Positions 43,048 through 53,475 of a stretch of DNA of 64,000 bases are shown here, one piece after another (the first letter of the stretch is position 1; each line of letters begins with the position of its first letter). The position numbers and the translations under genes are program-made. Under the pieces are notes generated by a model. The model did not search any database, was not told where the DNA came from, and saw only the letters and a program-made list of their open reading frames with translations. The stretch comes from Akebia trifoliata (lineage: Eukaryota; Streptophyta; Magnoliopsida; Ranunculales; Lardizabalaceae): assembly GCA_017979445.1 (NCBI GenBank), contig CM030718.1:27833021-27897020 (forward strand). The letters are read 5' to 3'.

Positions 43048-44238
43048 ATGGGTGATTGGTCTAATCTCCCACAAGAATTGGTTGTGGAGATATCCAAGCG
43101 GCTATCTATCATCCAAGATTATATTCGGTATCACGCTGTTTGTGGTTCTTGGCGATCATCTTTATTGAATAGTTCTCCTCATCACTTACCATGCCAACTT
43201 CCATGGTTGATGCTACCCTACAAAGACGACAAAACTAGCACACTTCGTGGCTTCTTCAATTTGTCTAATAATAAGATTTGTTGGCTTGAGCTACCCGAGG
43301 CTATTGGAAAACGTAGTTGTGGATCTTCCCAAGGATGGTTGGTACTTGTGGAAGAGAGTCCGGCCATTACACTACTAAATCCTCTCACAAGGGTTCAAAT
43401 CCAACTCCCACCCGTTACAACATTTCCAGATATGTTAGATTTTCGGATTTCGGAAGTTGGTGAAGAATATCTTCATAGGGATTTAAGAGGAGACATTGTC
43501 ACACGTAGCCTAAAAGAAGTGGCATACATGTACATGAATAAGGTAATCTTGTCCAAAAATCCTACCCACAACGAAGGATATACTGCAATGGCAATCTATG
43601 GAGATGTCATAAAATTAGCCTTTTGTAGATCAGGAGACGACAAATGGACTGTAATAAAAGACAGTAAGAGGAATGCCTTCAGCGACATCATATATTATAA
43701 TGAACAATTCTACGCTGTCGACGGCCAAGGACGTGTTGTTGTTTGTGATATTGATACCGATCCTTCTTCTCCAAAAATAATTACAATTACACCATATAAA
43801 AATTTATTCTGCGATTATGACAAGAAACTTTTAGTGGAGTCAGCGGGGGAGCTCTTGTTGGTCTATAGACACAGAATATTTCCCGAGGAAGATGAAGATG
43901 ACATGTATGAAACAGTATTTTTCAAAGTTTTTAAGCTAAATCACGAGAAACGAGAATGGGTCGAGGTGAAAAGCTTAGGTGATCGCACGTTGTTCTTGGG
44001 TGATAACTGTTCTTTGTCTTTGTGTGCTAAGGACTTTCCTGGATGTAAAGCTAATTGCATTTACTTTAGTGATGATGATAATTTGGGGGGTAATACTGAC
44101 TCAGGTGGCAGAGGGGGAGGCCATGATGTAGGTATCTTCAACATGGAGAACCAAAGTATAGAACCATTTCCATTTTACATAGATAGGTCTAAGGTATTTT
44201 TCTACCGACCCATATGGGTCACACCCTCCCTATATTAA
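43048..44238 (+). CDS. F-box/DUF295 protein, copy 4 (intact, 396 aa)
   Basis: An open frame of 396 codons, nearly identical to copy 1 at 19343. The differences are in the F-box region (SIIQDY for SINEDY, LLNSS for LLESS), DDKTS for DDETS, and PFPFY for PFPYY. LNS is shared with copies 3 and 5, and PFPFY with copy 2. F-box at ~4-40, DUF295-type C-terminal half as in copy 1, so an SCF substrate adaptor is expected. A conserved 5' UTR intron runs from the GTACGC after CACAAG (42883) to TTTTCAG (43021). No lesions are seen. Confidence 0.92.
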   Translation: MGDWSNLPQELVVEISKRLSIIQDYIRYHAVCGSWRSSLLNSSPHHLPCQLPWLMLPYKDDKTSTLRGFFNLSNNKICWLELPEAIGKRSCGSSQGWLVLVEESPAITLLNPLTRVQIQLPPVTTFPDMLDFRISEVGEEYLHRDLRGDIVTRSLKEVAYMYMNKVILSKNPTHNEGYTAMAIYGDVIKLAFCRSGDDKWTVIKDSKRNAFSDIIYYNEQFYAVDGQGRVVVCDIDTDPSSPKIITITPYKNLFCDYDKKLLVESAGELLLVYRHRIFPEEDEDDMYETVFFKVFKLNHEKREWVEVKSLGDRTLFLGDNCSLSLCAKDFPGCKANCIYFSDDDNLGGNTDSGGRGGGHDVGIFNMENQSIEPFPFYIDRSKVFFYRPIWVTPSLY

Positions 44239-44574
44239 GCAGTTTGTAGTTTTATTTAATGGAGATTCAGTTTATTTTCTTTTACGTTAAATAAGTATTT
44301 CATTAATGAAACCAAAATACCTTGCACACCTTACCAACTTAACTAAGTTGGAACCTTGACATATTTGTTGTAAGAAGTTACAAGTAGATTTATGATTGTG
44401 CGATATGAAGTATGTTGAAAACCTAAGGTGTGTTTGAAAATCAGAGATTTGGAACTTTCAAGAGTTCAACTTTCAACAATTGATAATGAGAGCAAAAATA
44501 GCTTTGGTGTTTGATTTCAGAATATCCACCCAAGCTGAAAGTCCAAGACTCCATGCCCTGTTCAACCTTTCCAT

Positions 44575-45417
44575 CAATTAAAGAAAGTATGTTCTTGAAC
44601 TTCTTTCAGAGACACAGTTTCCTCTGGATCCAAGCATTCCATCAATGCTGTGGAGAACCTCGTCATTGTATCATTGAAGTGTGCAAAAACAAAGTATTTT
44701 ATAGTTCATAGATCACTAATTTGAAACAAAGCAATTATATGGCAAGAAAGATTTCTTGTTAATTTGGAAAATGGCATCAATCAAAGTTTGATTTACAGAA
44801 AGTGAAGAAAACCCATCATTAATTTTCAGATCTTATAAAATGTATTAAAGATTTGAATTTAAGGTATAAATATATTAATGTAGAATGCTCTATATATCAG
44901 AACAAAGACATCTTGATATATAGCTAAGCTTTTATTTTTATGTACAAATTTTTTGTAGCACCAGTAACAAATTCCTTTTTCACCTAACATGATCATCATA
45001 TGGATCAAACACAGGATCTCGAATGTCTTATCAATGTACACCAACAATCTCTTTAAGTTATCGATCGGGTAAATTTTTAAAATTTTTAAAATTTACCCGA
45101 TTGTCAATGTAGATTCAAAGAGCACTTGAGTTCACTTTTTTTAGGCTATCCCAAGAGAAAGGGCACGATTGATGAGACAGTCCACGCCTGAATCCCAAAA
45201 AAACTAACAGACCATCATAAGGTCCTATCCAATATTCAAGAAGGATGACAAAGGAGGAAGCGAAGCAAATGATGAAAATATAACCAAAATTATATACAAA
45301 AAGATATACAAAAGAATGGTATATGAGTGTCTACCAGTCCCTTTTCTGTCTCATCTTCTTTTGGTACTTGGCTGCACAAACCTCCTTCTGTTTCCGGTCA
45401 TCCACATCAATGATTTC
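44575..45417 (-). pseudogene. unidentified coding relic, copy 3
   Basis: Minus-strand LMECLDPEETVSLKEV and EHTFF survive at 44585-44690 before the deletion junction. At 45332-45417 the frame IIDVDDRKQKEVCAAKYQKK and MRQKRD leads to a possible donor G/GTAGAC. See copy 1 at 21535 for the wider description. Confidence 0.4.
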
Positions 45418-46085
45418 TATTTAGAGTTGCTACCAAGACGGAACAGAGAGTAGTAGAAATTCATAGAAGTCTAAAATGCATTGATAATCACCACATTCCA
45501 TCATTGGACCTTCTAATGGTTTCTCATTCGCCCATTACATGCTACACTAGACTTTTCTTGTGCCTTAGTCAGGGCCTCTTCTTTAGGGTTAAGTGATATA
45601 AAAGTAAGGGGTAATAAAATGGGAAGGGTATTATAGAAAAATGGATAAGAGAGGAAAGACAATAAAAGTGGAGGGGCATGATTGGTAGGGGGGTAGAAGA
45701 GAGAATGAAATAAAGTTGAAGGGGGTATTGGGGAGAAAAAAAAGACAAAAGTTATAGTCGACATTCATAGTAAGATGAAATCCCAATCTATCTTTTATGT
45801 TAGGGATGAAGGGAGTGGGTCTTGAATAATTGAGTTGACTCATTTAGATAGACAACATAGTCGAGTCATATCTAGGTGTAAACAAATTCAAAATTTAAAT
45901 GAATGAGTTGACCTGGGCAAGTTTAAATGAATTCGAAGTTCATTTAGCGAGTTTTTCACTATTGAATTGTTCACCTAATTGACTCACCCATTTTTTTAAT
46001 ATAATAATCCAAGATGTTAAATATTCGTGATTAATACAAAACATGACATTTCATGACCATAGCATCAATTGAATCAGATTATAAC
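44585..46085 (+). repeat. segmental block Y, copy 3 (left end deleted)
   Basis: Joins the F-box 4 3' flank directly: CCATCAATTAAAGAAAGTATG shows the flank ending and block Y resuming in the middle of the coding relic. The R1 fragment present in copies 1 and 2 is missing. It continues through the purine-rich tract (45600-45760) to GAATCAGATTATAACTC. An AT-rich mini-palindrome lies at 45065-45105. Confidence 0.8.
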
Positions 46086-46424
46086 TCAAATAATTAATTA
46101 ATTAACAATATAATTATTTTTTGAGATGCATTTTTCAATAAATTTCAGTATCCGACTTAACTATTTGAGGTGCATTTGGATTGGATCAGATGAGTCAAAT
46201 TGGACTCAAGGTTTGATCCAACAACCCATCATAAGAAATAATATTTCATACTTCTTACAACGCTCATGAATTCTTTGTAGTATTACATGCTAAAGTGAAG
46301 TTTCCAACAACCCATCATTACCTTATGACATGCCATCTGAGAATCAGGTTTGAATGACTGAGGCCTATAAATCGTATACAAAGTTCGAATTGTTTCAGAG
46401 AAGAAAAGAGAGAAAAAGGGAGAT

Positions 46425-46598
46425 ATGGATGGGGATTTAGGAAGAGGAGATATGGATGGGGATTTAGGAAGATTCTACTGTGTTGAACATGCTTTAACTT
46501 TTCACACAAGAAGACAAATCGACAATCACAATCGTGACCTTCACCAAGGCTGATCATCATATATGTCATGTATGTGGTAGTGCATTCAGAAGATTCCC
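46425..46598 (+). pseudogene. small zinc-finger gene, broken copy
   Basis: ATGGATGGGGATTTAGGAAGA occurs twice here (46425 and 46452), a 27-bp duplication of the start. The reading GRFYCVEHALTFHTRRQI follows. One extra C near 46541 (CACCAAGG versus CACAAGG at 37370) shifts the frame before the second finger. The second finger (CHVCGSAFRRF) is then cut off at ~46598 by a LINE fragment. Confidence 0.8.
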
Positions 46599-47215
46599 TA
46601 TTTCAATTTGGGGTCTAAAAGTGCCAAGTAAAGTCACTTTCTTCACTTGGATGGCAGCTCTAGGAAGAATCCAAACGGTGGACTTTTTTATGCGGCGTGG
46701 TTGGTGCGGGGCAAGTTATTGTATGTTATGCATGGATAATGGTGAATCATCAAATCATCTTCTTCTACATTGCAAATTCACATATGACATTTGGGCTCAT
46801 TTTTTAAGTTGTATAGAATTATAACATGCCTTCCCTAATCAGTTAGTAATCTTTTTACTTGTTGGTCGACAATTAGTCACTCGTTTAGCGGTGCAAAGAG
46901 GATGTTGTGGAGCATTACAACATTCACAATCTATTGGGGAGTGATTTGAAAGGAATTGACGTATTTTTGAAGGGAAACAAAAAGATTATCCAAATATGAT
47001 TATATCCATTTTGGGTCTTATCTTTTGTTGGTCCAAAGTTTATAAGGAGTTTAGGGATATGATTTTTGAGGATTTTTTTGTACAATTAGGATGGGATTTG
47101 TTGCTCTACCCGTGATTAGCGGTTGTGTTGTAAGGCTTTACCAGATTGATTATCTTGACCGACCTAGTGCTGTTTTATGAATGAAATTTTATTTATCAAA
47201 ACAAAATAATAATAA
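46599..47215 (+). mobile_element. LINE fragment with zf-RVT joined to the zinc-finger pseudogene
   Basis: 46599-46824 reads ISIWGLKVPSKVTFFTWMAA, MRRGWCGASYCMLC and SSNHLLLHCKFTYDIWAHF, the ORF2 zinc-binding region. The 3' end (TATAAGGAGTTTAGGG ... TTTATCAAAACAAAATAATA) reaches ~47215. No target duplication is visible, because the sequence right of it belongs to block Z. The junction therefore involves a deletion. Confidence 0.85.
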
Positions 47216-47860
47216 TATTGTGAGGGGCAACGACTGTGTCTTTACATGTAAGTTGCTTTAGTTGTAAGTCAGGTTAGTTGCTTTACTAGTAAGTAAGTTG
47301 CTTTAGTAGTAAGTCAGGTTAGTCGATTGAGTTGCCACACGCCTAAGTCAGATTATGATCACTCCTTAATATTCTCAAATAATTTTATAAGTCAAGATTG
47401 AAAAAAAAAAAAAAATTAGTGTTGAATAATTTGAGTTCGTCCCTACCATAGAAATATAAGTATCCACACTGTTTAAATAAGATATAAAAAAGATGTTATT
47501 TTAAAATAGCATCGTGAGTCGTGACTAAGGAAGCTTTTAGTTTCCTTCTGTAATTCGTACTCCTAAAAGGTTTACATCCGCAAACGATTTAAATAAGGCT
47601 ATAAAAACTAAAAATTCTTCCACAAATCAAACTATTTAGTGCTACAATCTTGTGGATCATTCTCCTTCAATCCTGAAAAACAAGGTACGTCTTAGTATAT
47701 ATAGAAATCTGTAAAGTTAGCTTCGACACCAAGGTCCGACAGATTTCCTAGAGATGATTACTTCGTTTTGATGGAGAGTCTGGTTGAGTAATATATTTCT
47801 TTCTTTAACAGATATATAATTCTTTACTCCTCTCTATTAATTTTTTTCAGAAATTCAAAC
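47216..47860 (+). repeat. segmental block Z, copy 2 (upstream of F-box 5)
   Basis: Matches 31225-31830. It also contains a local triplication of AAGTTGCTTTAGT-type sequence at 47245-47310. Confidence 0.8.
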
Positions 47861-47869
47861 AAATCAACT

Positions 47870-49071
47870 ATGGATGATTGGTCTAGTCTTCCAAAGGAAT
47901 TGCTTGTAGAGATATCCAAACAGCTTACCATCAATGCGGATTATCTTAGGTTTCAAGCTGTCTGTGATCCTTGGCGATCTTCTTTATTGAATAGTCCTCC
48001 TCATCACTTACCATGCCAACTTCCATGGTTGATGCTACCTTATAAAGACGAAAATAATAGCACGTTTCGTGGTTTCTTCAGTTTCTCTGATAATAAGATT
48101 TATTGGCTTGAGTTACCCGAGGCTCTTGGCAAACGCAGTTGCGGATCTTCACAAGGATGGTTGGTATTGGTGGAAGAGAGTCCGGCCATCTCATTACTAA
48201 ATCCGATCACGAGGGTCCAAATCCAACTCCCACCAGTTATAACATTTCCAGATATGTTGGATTTTAGAATTTCGGAAGTTGGTGAAGAATATCTTCATAG
48301 GAATTTAAGTGAAGACATGATCACACATAGCCTAAGAGAAGTGGCATACTTCTACATGAAAAAGGTAATCTTGTCCAACAATCCTACCGACAACATCGAT
48401 GATTATACTGCAATGGCAATATATGGAGATGTTGTGAAATTGGCCTATTGTAGATCCGAGATAACAAGTGGACTATAATAAAAGATACAAAGATAGTCGA
48501 CGACATCATATATTACAATGAGCAATTCTACGTGGTTGATCGCCAGGGAAGGGTTGTTGTTTGTGATATTAATACTGATCCTTCTTCCCCAAAAATAGTT
48601 ATGATTACACCACACAAAAATTTATGCTGCCCATGGGACAAGAAGATTTTAGTGGAGTCATCAGGGGAACTATTGTTAGTCTACAGGCACAGAATATTTC
48701 CCATTGTCAAATATGAAGATGGTGTGGAAGATGAGACGTATGAAACATTATTTTTCAAAGTTTTTAAGCTAAATCATGAGCAACGAGAATGGGTCGAGGT
48801 GAAAAGTTTAGGTGACCGCATGTTGTTCTTGGGTGACAATTGTTCTTTGTCTCTGTGTGCCAAGGACTTTCCTGGATGTAAAGCTAATTGCATTTACTTT
48901 AGTGATGATGATAATTTGGGGGGTAATACTGACTCGGGTGGCAGAGGGGGAGGTCATGATGTAGGTATCTTCAACATGGAGAACCAAAGTATAGAACCAT
49001 TTCCATATTACATAGATAGGTCTAAGGTACTTTTCTACCGACCCATATGGATCACACCCTCCCTATATTAA
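47870..49071 (+). pseudogene. F-box/DUF295 gene, copy 5 (single frameshift)
   Basis: Starts MDDWSSLPKELLVEISKQLT and runs 202 codons to a stop near 48478. At ~48457-48460 copy 3 has CCGGAGATAAC while this copy has CCGAGATAAC, one G missing. That turns CRSGDNKW into CRSEITSGL and stop. From 48532 to 49071 the original frame is open again to the normal C-terminus (PIWITPSLY). A further 6-bp in-frame deletion lies near 48497. The N-terminal half is the diverged type II form, but the last ~80 residues are almost identical to copies 1, 2 and 4. Like copy 2, it has one main inactivating lesion. Confidence 0.88.
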
Positions 49072-49450
49072 GCAGTGTATAGTTTTATTTAATGGTGATT
49101 CATTTCATTTTCTTCAGTTTAATTTTCGCTACTACCCATCTTGTATTTTATCCACTAAGTAATTATATTAAGAAATAATTTTATGTTTAATAATTATTTC
49201 ATTAACGAAAATTCTCTCTCTAGCCTTTTTACTCAAGTTATCTTAAAGAAAGAGATCCAACATCTCAATTTTCGAAAACATAATCTTTTTTGGTCCAAAA
49301 TTTTATTAAGAAATAACTATTATGTAAAATGAGTATTTCATTAATGAAATGGATGAGAAGAGTGAAAGAAAGAGGAAAATAAAATGACTAAATAAATAAA
49401 GGGCTGTTATTATATAACCAGTAATATAATAAGAGTACACCACAGACAAA
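49072..49450 (+). repeat. block W, copy 2 (3' flank of F-box 5)
   Basis: Downstream partner of 32922-33290, with ATTTCATTTTCTTCAGTTTA and AAAGGGCTGTTATTATATAA. It marks the right edge of the F-box cluster. Confidence 0.75.
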
Positions 49451-49454
49451 AAGA

Positions 49455-49617
49455 GTCCTGATAATCTGGTGCTCTAAAACCTGATGCTCTTTATACGCTC
49501 CCTGCCGTTGCAGTGATAGAATCATAGATCTTTTTCTTCAAGATACGTAAGGAAAAAAATATATGGTTCTATCACTGCCACACCAGGGAGCGTACTAAGA
49601 GCGTCAGATTATCATTA
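49455..49617. mobile_element. family-A-like MITE, complete
   Basis: The left arm GAGTCCTGATAATCTGG and the right arm CAGATTATCATTAG face each other, with inner arms AGTGATAGAATCATAGAT and ATGGTTCTATCACTGC. It is a complete relative of the truncated arm at 33285. Confidence 0.7.
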
Positions 49618-49994
49618 GTAAAAACAGGCTTATTTTTTAGGATTTAATAAATAAATAAACTCATAAATAAAACTAAAAGCGCCAGTGGAACGAGAACCTT
49701 CAAAAGGTAATTTAAAGTTACTGGTAAAAATTAGAGATAATTCCCTAGGTTTTCAAAATGATGACATACCTTTGACTTGAGACTTGAGTCGCGCGTGAGA
49801 AAACATAAAATGACGAAAACACACATGTTCAACCTCAAAAACAAACAAAAAAACAAAATTGATTTTCTTCCAAAATCCCATTGTCTTTGACCTTTTCGAA
49901 AAAACCCTTGATTTTTCTTCCCAAAAACCTACTGTCCTCAACCTTCCCCCAGATCCTATCTATTTGATCCGATTGATAACCTGTTTTTGATGAG

Positions 49995-50095
49995 ATCAGT
50001 TAACTCAGTGCCAGCGGGAATGGAACCAAGGTCTATGGCATAATCACTCATAGAGTTTACCAATTAAGCTAGTTGGCACCAGCTCAACCAGAGCC
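49995..50095 (-). repeat. tRNA-like SINE fragment
   Basis: Read on the minus strand: TAGCTTAATTGGTAAAC (box A) followed ~45 bases later by GGTTCCATTCCC (box-B-like). It is too degenerate to be a tRNA gene, having no acceptor stem pairing and no anticodon arm that I can fold. Confidence 0.55.
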
Positions 50096-50099
50096 TATC

Positions 50100-52596
50100 T
50101 TGTTCTTGAGGTTTCACGTTGAAAAGGATTTTGAGAAAAGTTGAAGATGAGGGCATTTACATCATTTAACCAGTCTCTCATGAAAGACCCAAGTCAAAAG
50201 GTATGTCATCATTTGAAAACATTGGAAGGCATTTTTTTTATGGTACTTAATTATTATATTATAAGTTTGGGGTGCAATCATGAAATATAATTGTTACAAG
50301 GAAAGCTAAAAATGCATACAATGCCATTACTTATTAGAAATCCATAAGATGGTAGAACAAATATCACAAATTAAGCGGTGCATGGATCTAAAAAAAAAAG
50401 GAATTCATCCAATCTACATGTATGTACCCACTTGTCCCAAAATATCAAGAAATAAAAAAAGGAAAGATCTCATAACATCAACAATGACTAAATTGTTATG
50501 ATATCATGATAATAACAGTTGAGAAATGAGACAAAGTAACATAATCAGTATTTACTAAATAATAAAAGTTACAGTTTTAAAATATAGACAAATACAATAG
50601 CATTGCGGCATATCATTGAAACAACTACTCAAGATGTTGTTCTAGTTGATGCAGTCCTACTAGATCGCCATGGTGCCCCTCTGAGCCAAGCATTTTAGAC
50701 TGGAGAACTGCATCTGTGAGTAAAGTCACAGATAGTATAAAGTTTAAAATAAGAATTATGGAGCCACAATGATAGCATCTTGGTAAACTTTCCTTACAAA
50801 GGATGTATAAATACTTACAAGCTGTCTACCATAGCTCTGCCTTTGTTGAAACAAATATATGGTTCAGTGTAGATCAATTGCCATAACATGAAATTGTCCA
50901 CTCCAAACTCTACGTTGTGAGCGGTGCTTTGGCATGCCTTGTACTGAATACTATAGCTTACTACAAGTCTACAACAATCAGTTCAAGTTGTGAGTAGTTC
51001 ATGGTGGTCTCTGCATCGGCTTTTAGTTTTTGTAGGAACTTTGGAAGCTTTGAAGAACCCCACATTACTGATATTCAACTGTCTTCTTTGTTTCAAACCA
51101 ATCGGGCATTACATCACTGCTATACATGCCCCTTAGAAGGAACAAGAACCCAATGTGTCAGATATATTTCTAGGGATAACATACAACCAGATAACAAAAG
51201 CAACAGTGATGATGCCAAATCTGACGACCAACTTGACAATGATTATAACAATAACAAGTTGAATTGTTCACAATGGTTTTTACTAAACCTTTTTAATGGG
51301 ACCAAAAGCTAAATAGAAAGACTATAGACTGGTTCTCCCTAAACAGTCAATGTTTTCAAAGATGAGCTCAATTCATAAACAAAGACCGGATGTTGGAACA
51401 AAGTGGAGATTTGGGGATCAAATTGTCCAAATTGTCACTGGAATCAGTCAGATTGCGCAAAATTCAGTTGGACCATCTGTGTTGACTGAATTTTTTCTTC
51501 ATAAAACGAACAAATAAAATTATAGTTTCTTCATTTATTTTTTTATATTGATCGCATCGACTCAAATTGGATTGACTCTAAGATGCGTTGATTAAAAAAA
51601 AATCCACACTATATAACCCGTAATAAAACTTAAGGCAACAGTAAACCCACTACATGTTTCCCAATCACAACACTGCCATCCCACCACCGACACCAATACC
51701 AACTCAAACAAGCCTTAACAAACCATGTCCAAGAAGAAACCCATTTCTTTCATTTGCTAAAACATCTAAAATGCAACTTGAACACCCATCACCAACAAAA
51801 AAAAAATTATCACTGCAAACATGGCAACCAAGATGAAGGAATCAGAGTAACAGACTGAAGTGAAATGGTAAGGTGGGAATCTAATGAGGATGTAAACAAC
51901 AAAGGGGGAGGCAGAGAATAGGATCTCGAGGAGGGAGTAGCAAAGGAGGACATTTGATGCTCATCAACCTACATAGTAGAAGTCGTGATCGCAACCACGG
52001 TAATTGTCTACTAGCCCAAGGTTTGAAAGACCAAGAATCTTAGAGATCAGAAGCATTCATATCTAGACTCCATCTTTGGCATTCTTCATGGTGGTCCTCC
52101 ATGCAGGAAGAAACTTGTTCCCTGCCAAGATGAATCTCAAAAATCATCTCATGGAACACTCATGAGTTGGGTGAAAGTGACAAAAGGGTCATTATAGAAA
52201 ATGAATAGAAGCTCAAATACATTCACAATCATGAATGGTTGTGTTCATTTACAAATGCATTTGTTTACGGCTGTTGGGTGGGTTCAAATTAAAAAGAACA
52301 ACCAAAAGAAAATCAACTCTCTTTCGCAAACTATCGAACACCTGCATGAGAGTTGTTTTGTCATTTTTGACACTATTTCTGGTACCCATAAGATTGAAAT
52401 ATCTTAAATAAGTGTGATAAAGTTAACAATAACAAACTCCATTAAAAGAAATGGTTTTGACATGTAAGAAAACCAATAAACAAAATTCAAGTTTAAATGT
52501 TCCTTACCAGATACCACATGTGCCTTTCCCTTTAAATACAGAAAACCAGAATTCAATTCTCTCCCTTCCCCGCTTGCATTTTTCCAGAAAAAATTG
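50100..52596. other. spacer downstream of XRCC3, no gene recognised
   Basis: A frame of 103 codons starts at 51001 (+) but has no domain, homologue or splice context that I can recognise. Part of this region could be XRCC3 3' UTR, since XRCC3 reads leftwards into it. Confidence 0.4.
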
Positions 52597-53475
52597 CTAC
52601 AAGTCCACCCCAAACACCCCTTCCCTCAAAATCACAAACTCACAAGATGATTCTGCCAAATGGGGTGCAAAAACAATCTGTATTCTTCTCCTTGTCCTTA
52701 CACCACCAATACTTTCCTCTGAACTATCATCTTTACTAACAACCCACTCATTCCTGGACAAGAACAATCTCAAATTAACGCAATTAGCCCACCCCAACCC
52801 CAAAGCAGGACAAACACGTCTCCCGGACGTAAACAAACAACCTAAATTCCCAATTCTCACCCCATTTATCCCATCTGGTTCTACCAAATCAACAACCTGA
52901 TTAGTAACCAACACCGCCAATCCAAACCTCTTAGCCTGAAACTTCAACTTCGCAGCGATCCTAAAGAAGAGAGACGATCTCCGCTTTAGATCACTCGGTG
53001 TGTTATCAAATTCAGATCGAAAAAGAGCAGCAACTGAATCGATTACGATCAGTTTAACAGGTAATCGAGAAGGCGGTTTAGTGAGGAGAGAATCATCGAT
53101 TCGGTCTAACAGAGCGAGCAATTCTTCGGAAGATTGGACTCCACGAACGAAGATATTGTCACGAGGATCGTGAGAGGGGAAGAGATGAGGATAAGAGGAT
53201 CGAAAGGAGAGAGAAAGTTGATGGAGGCGACGATGAGGGAAGGGGAATTCAGAGTGAATGTAGAGAGATGAAGCAAAGAGACCACCATTAGAGATGGGGA
53301 GCTGAGCAGAGAGAACGAGTTGTAAGCAGAGTTGGGTTTTGCCACAACCGCTCTCGGAGACGAGTTCGGTTATGGAGTTGCAAGGGATTCCTCCTGCGAG
53401 GACTCGATCAAGGATCGGGCAACCCAGTGTGCATTTCTGAGTGAACAGTTGAAGGAGATTTTCTGGTTTCATCAA
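52597..53475 (-). CDS. XRCC3: XRCC3 homologue, RAD51 paralogue (292 aa, single exon)
   Basis: A complete frame on the minus strand starting at 53475 and ending at 52597, 292 residues; Arabidopsis XRCC3 is about 300. The RecA/RAD51-type ATPase core is visible. Walker A is SESGCGKT (residues 40-47), with Ser in place of the first Gly. Walker B is LIVID (142-146), followed by SVAALFRSEFDNT. Conserved blocks GIPCNSITE, LYIHSEFPFPHRRLHQL, TNQVVDLVE, LGWANCVN and SCEFVI run colinearly with plant XRCC3. XRCC3 pairs with RAD51C and supports strand exchange and crossover processing in homologous recombination. The second Met is equally possible as start. An E2F-like GGCGGGAAG lies ~115 bases upstream. 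The first ~28 codons and the promoter are duplicated to the right. Confidence 0.93.
   Translation of the reverse strand: MMKPENLLQLFTQKCTLGCPILDRVLAGGIPCNSITELVSESGCGKTQLCLQLVLSAQLPISNGGLFASSLYIHSEFPFPHRRLHQLSLSFRSSYPHLFPSHDPRDNIFVRGVQSSEELLALLDRIDDSLLTKPPSRLPVKLIVIDSVAALFRSEFDNTPSDLKRRSSLFFRIAAKLKFQAKRFGLAVLVTNQVVDLVEPDGINGVRIGNLGCLFTSGRRVCPALGLGWANCVNLRLFLSRNEWVVSKDDSSEESIGGVRTRRRIQIVFAPHLAESSCEFVILREGVFGVDL

Noticed and set aside
51001..51312. 103-codon plus-strand frame downstream of XRCC3
   Set aside because: No homologue or motif recognised, ordinary composition for AT-rich DNA, and no supporting neighbour features. A search could still revive it.
53106..53345. 79-codon minus-strand frame inside XRCC3
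   Set aside because: An out-of-frame shadow of the XRCC3 coding region.
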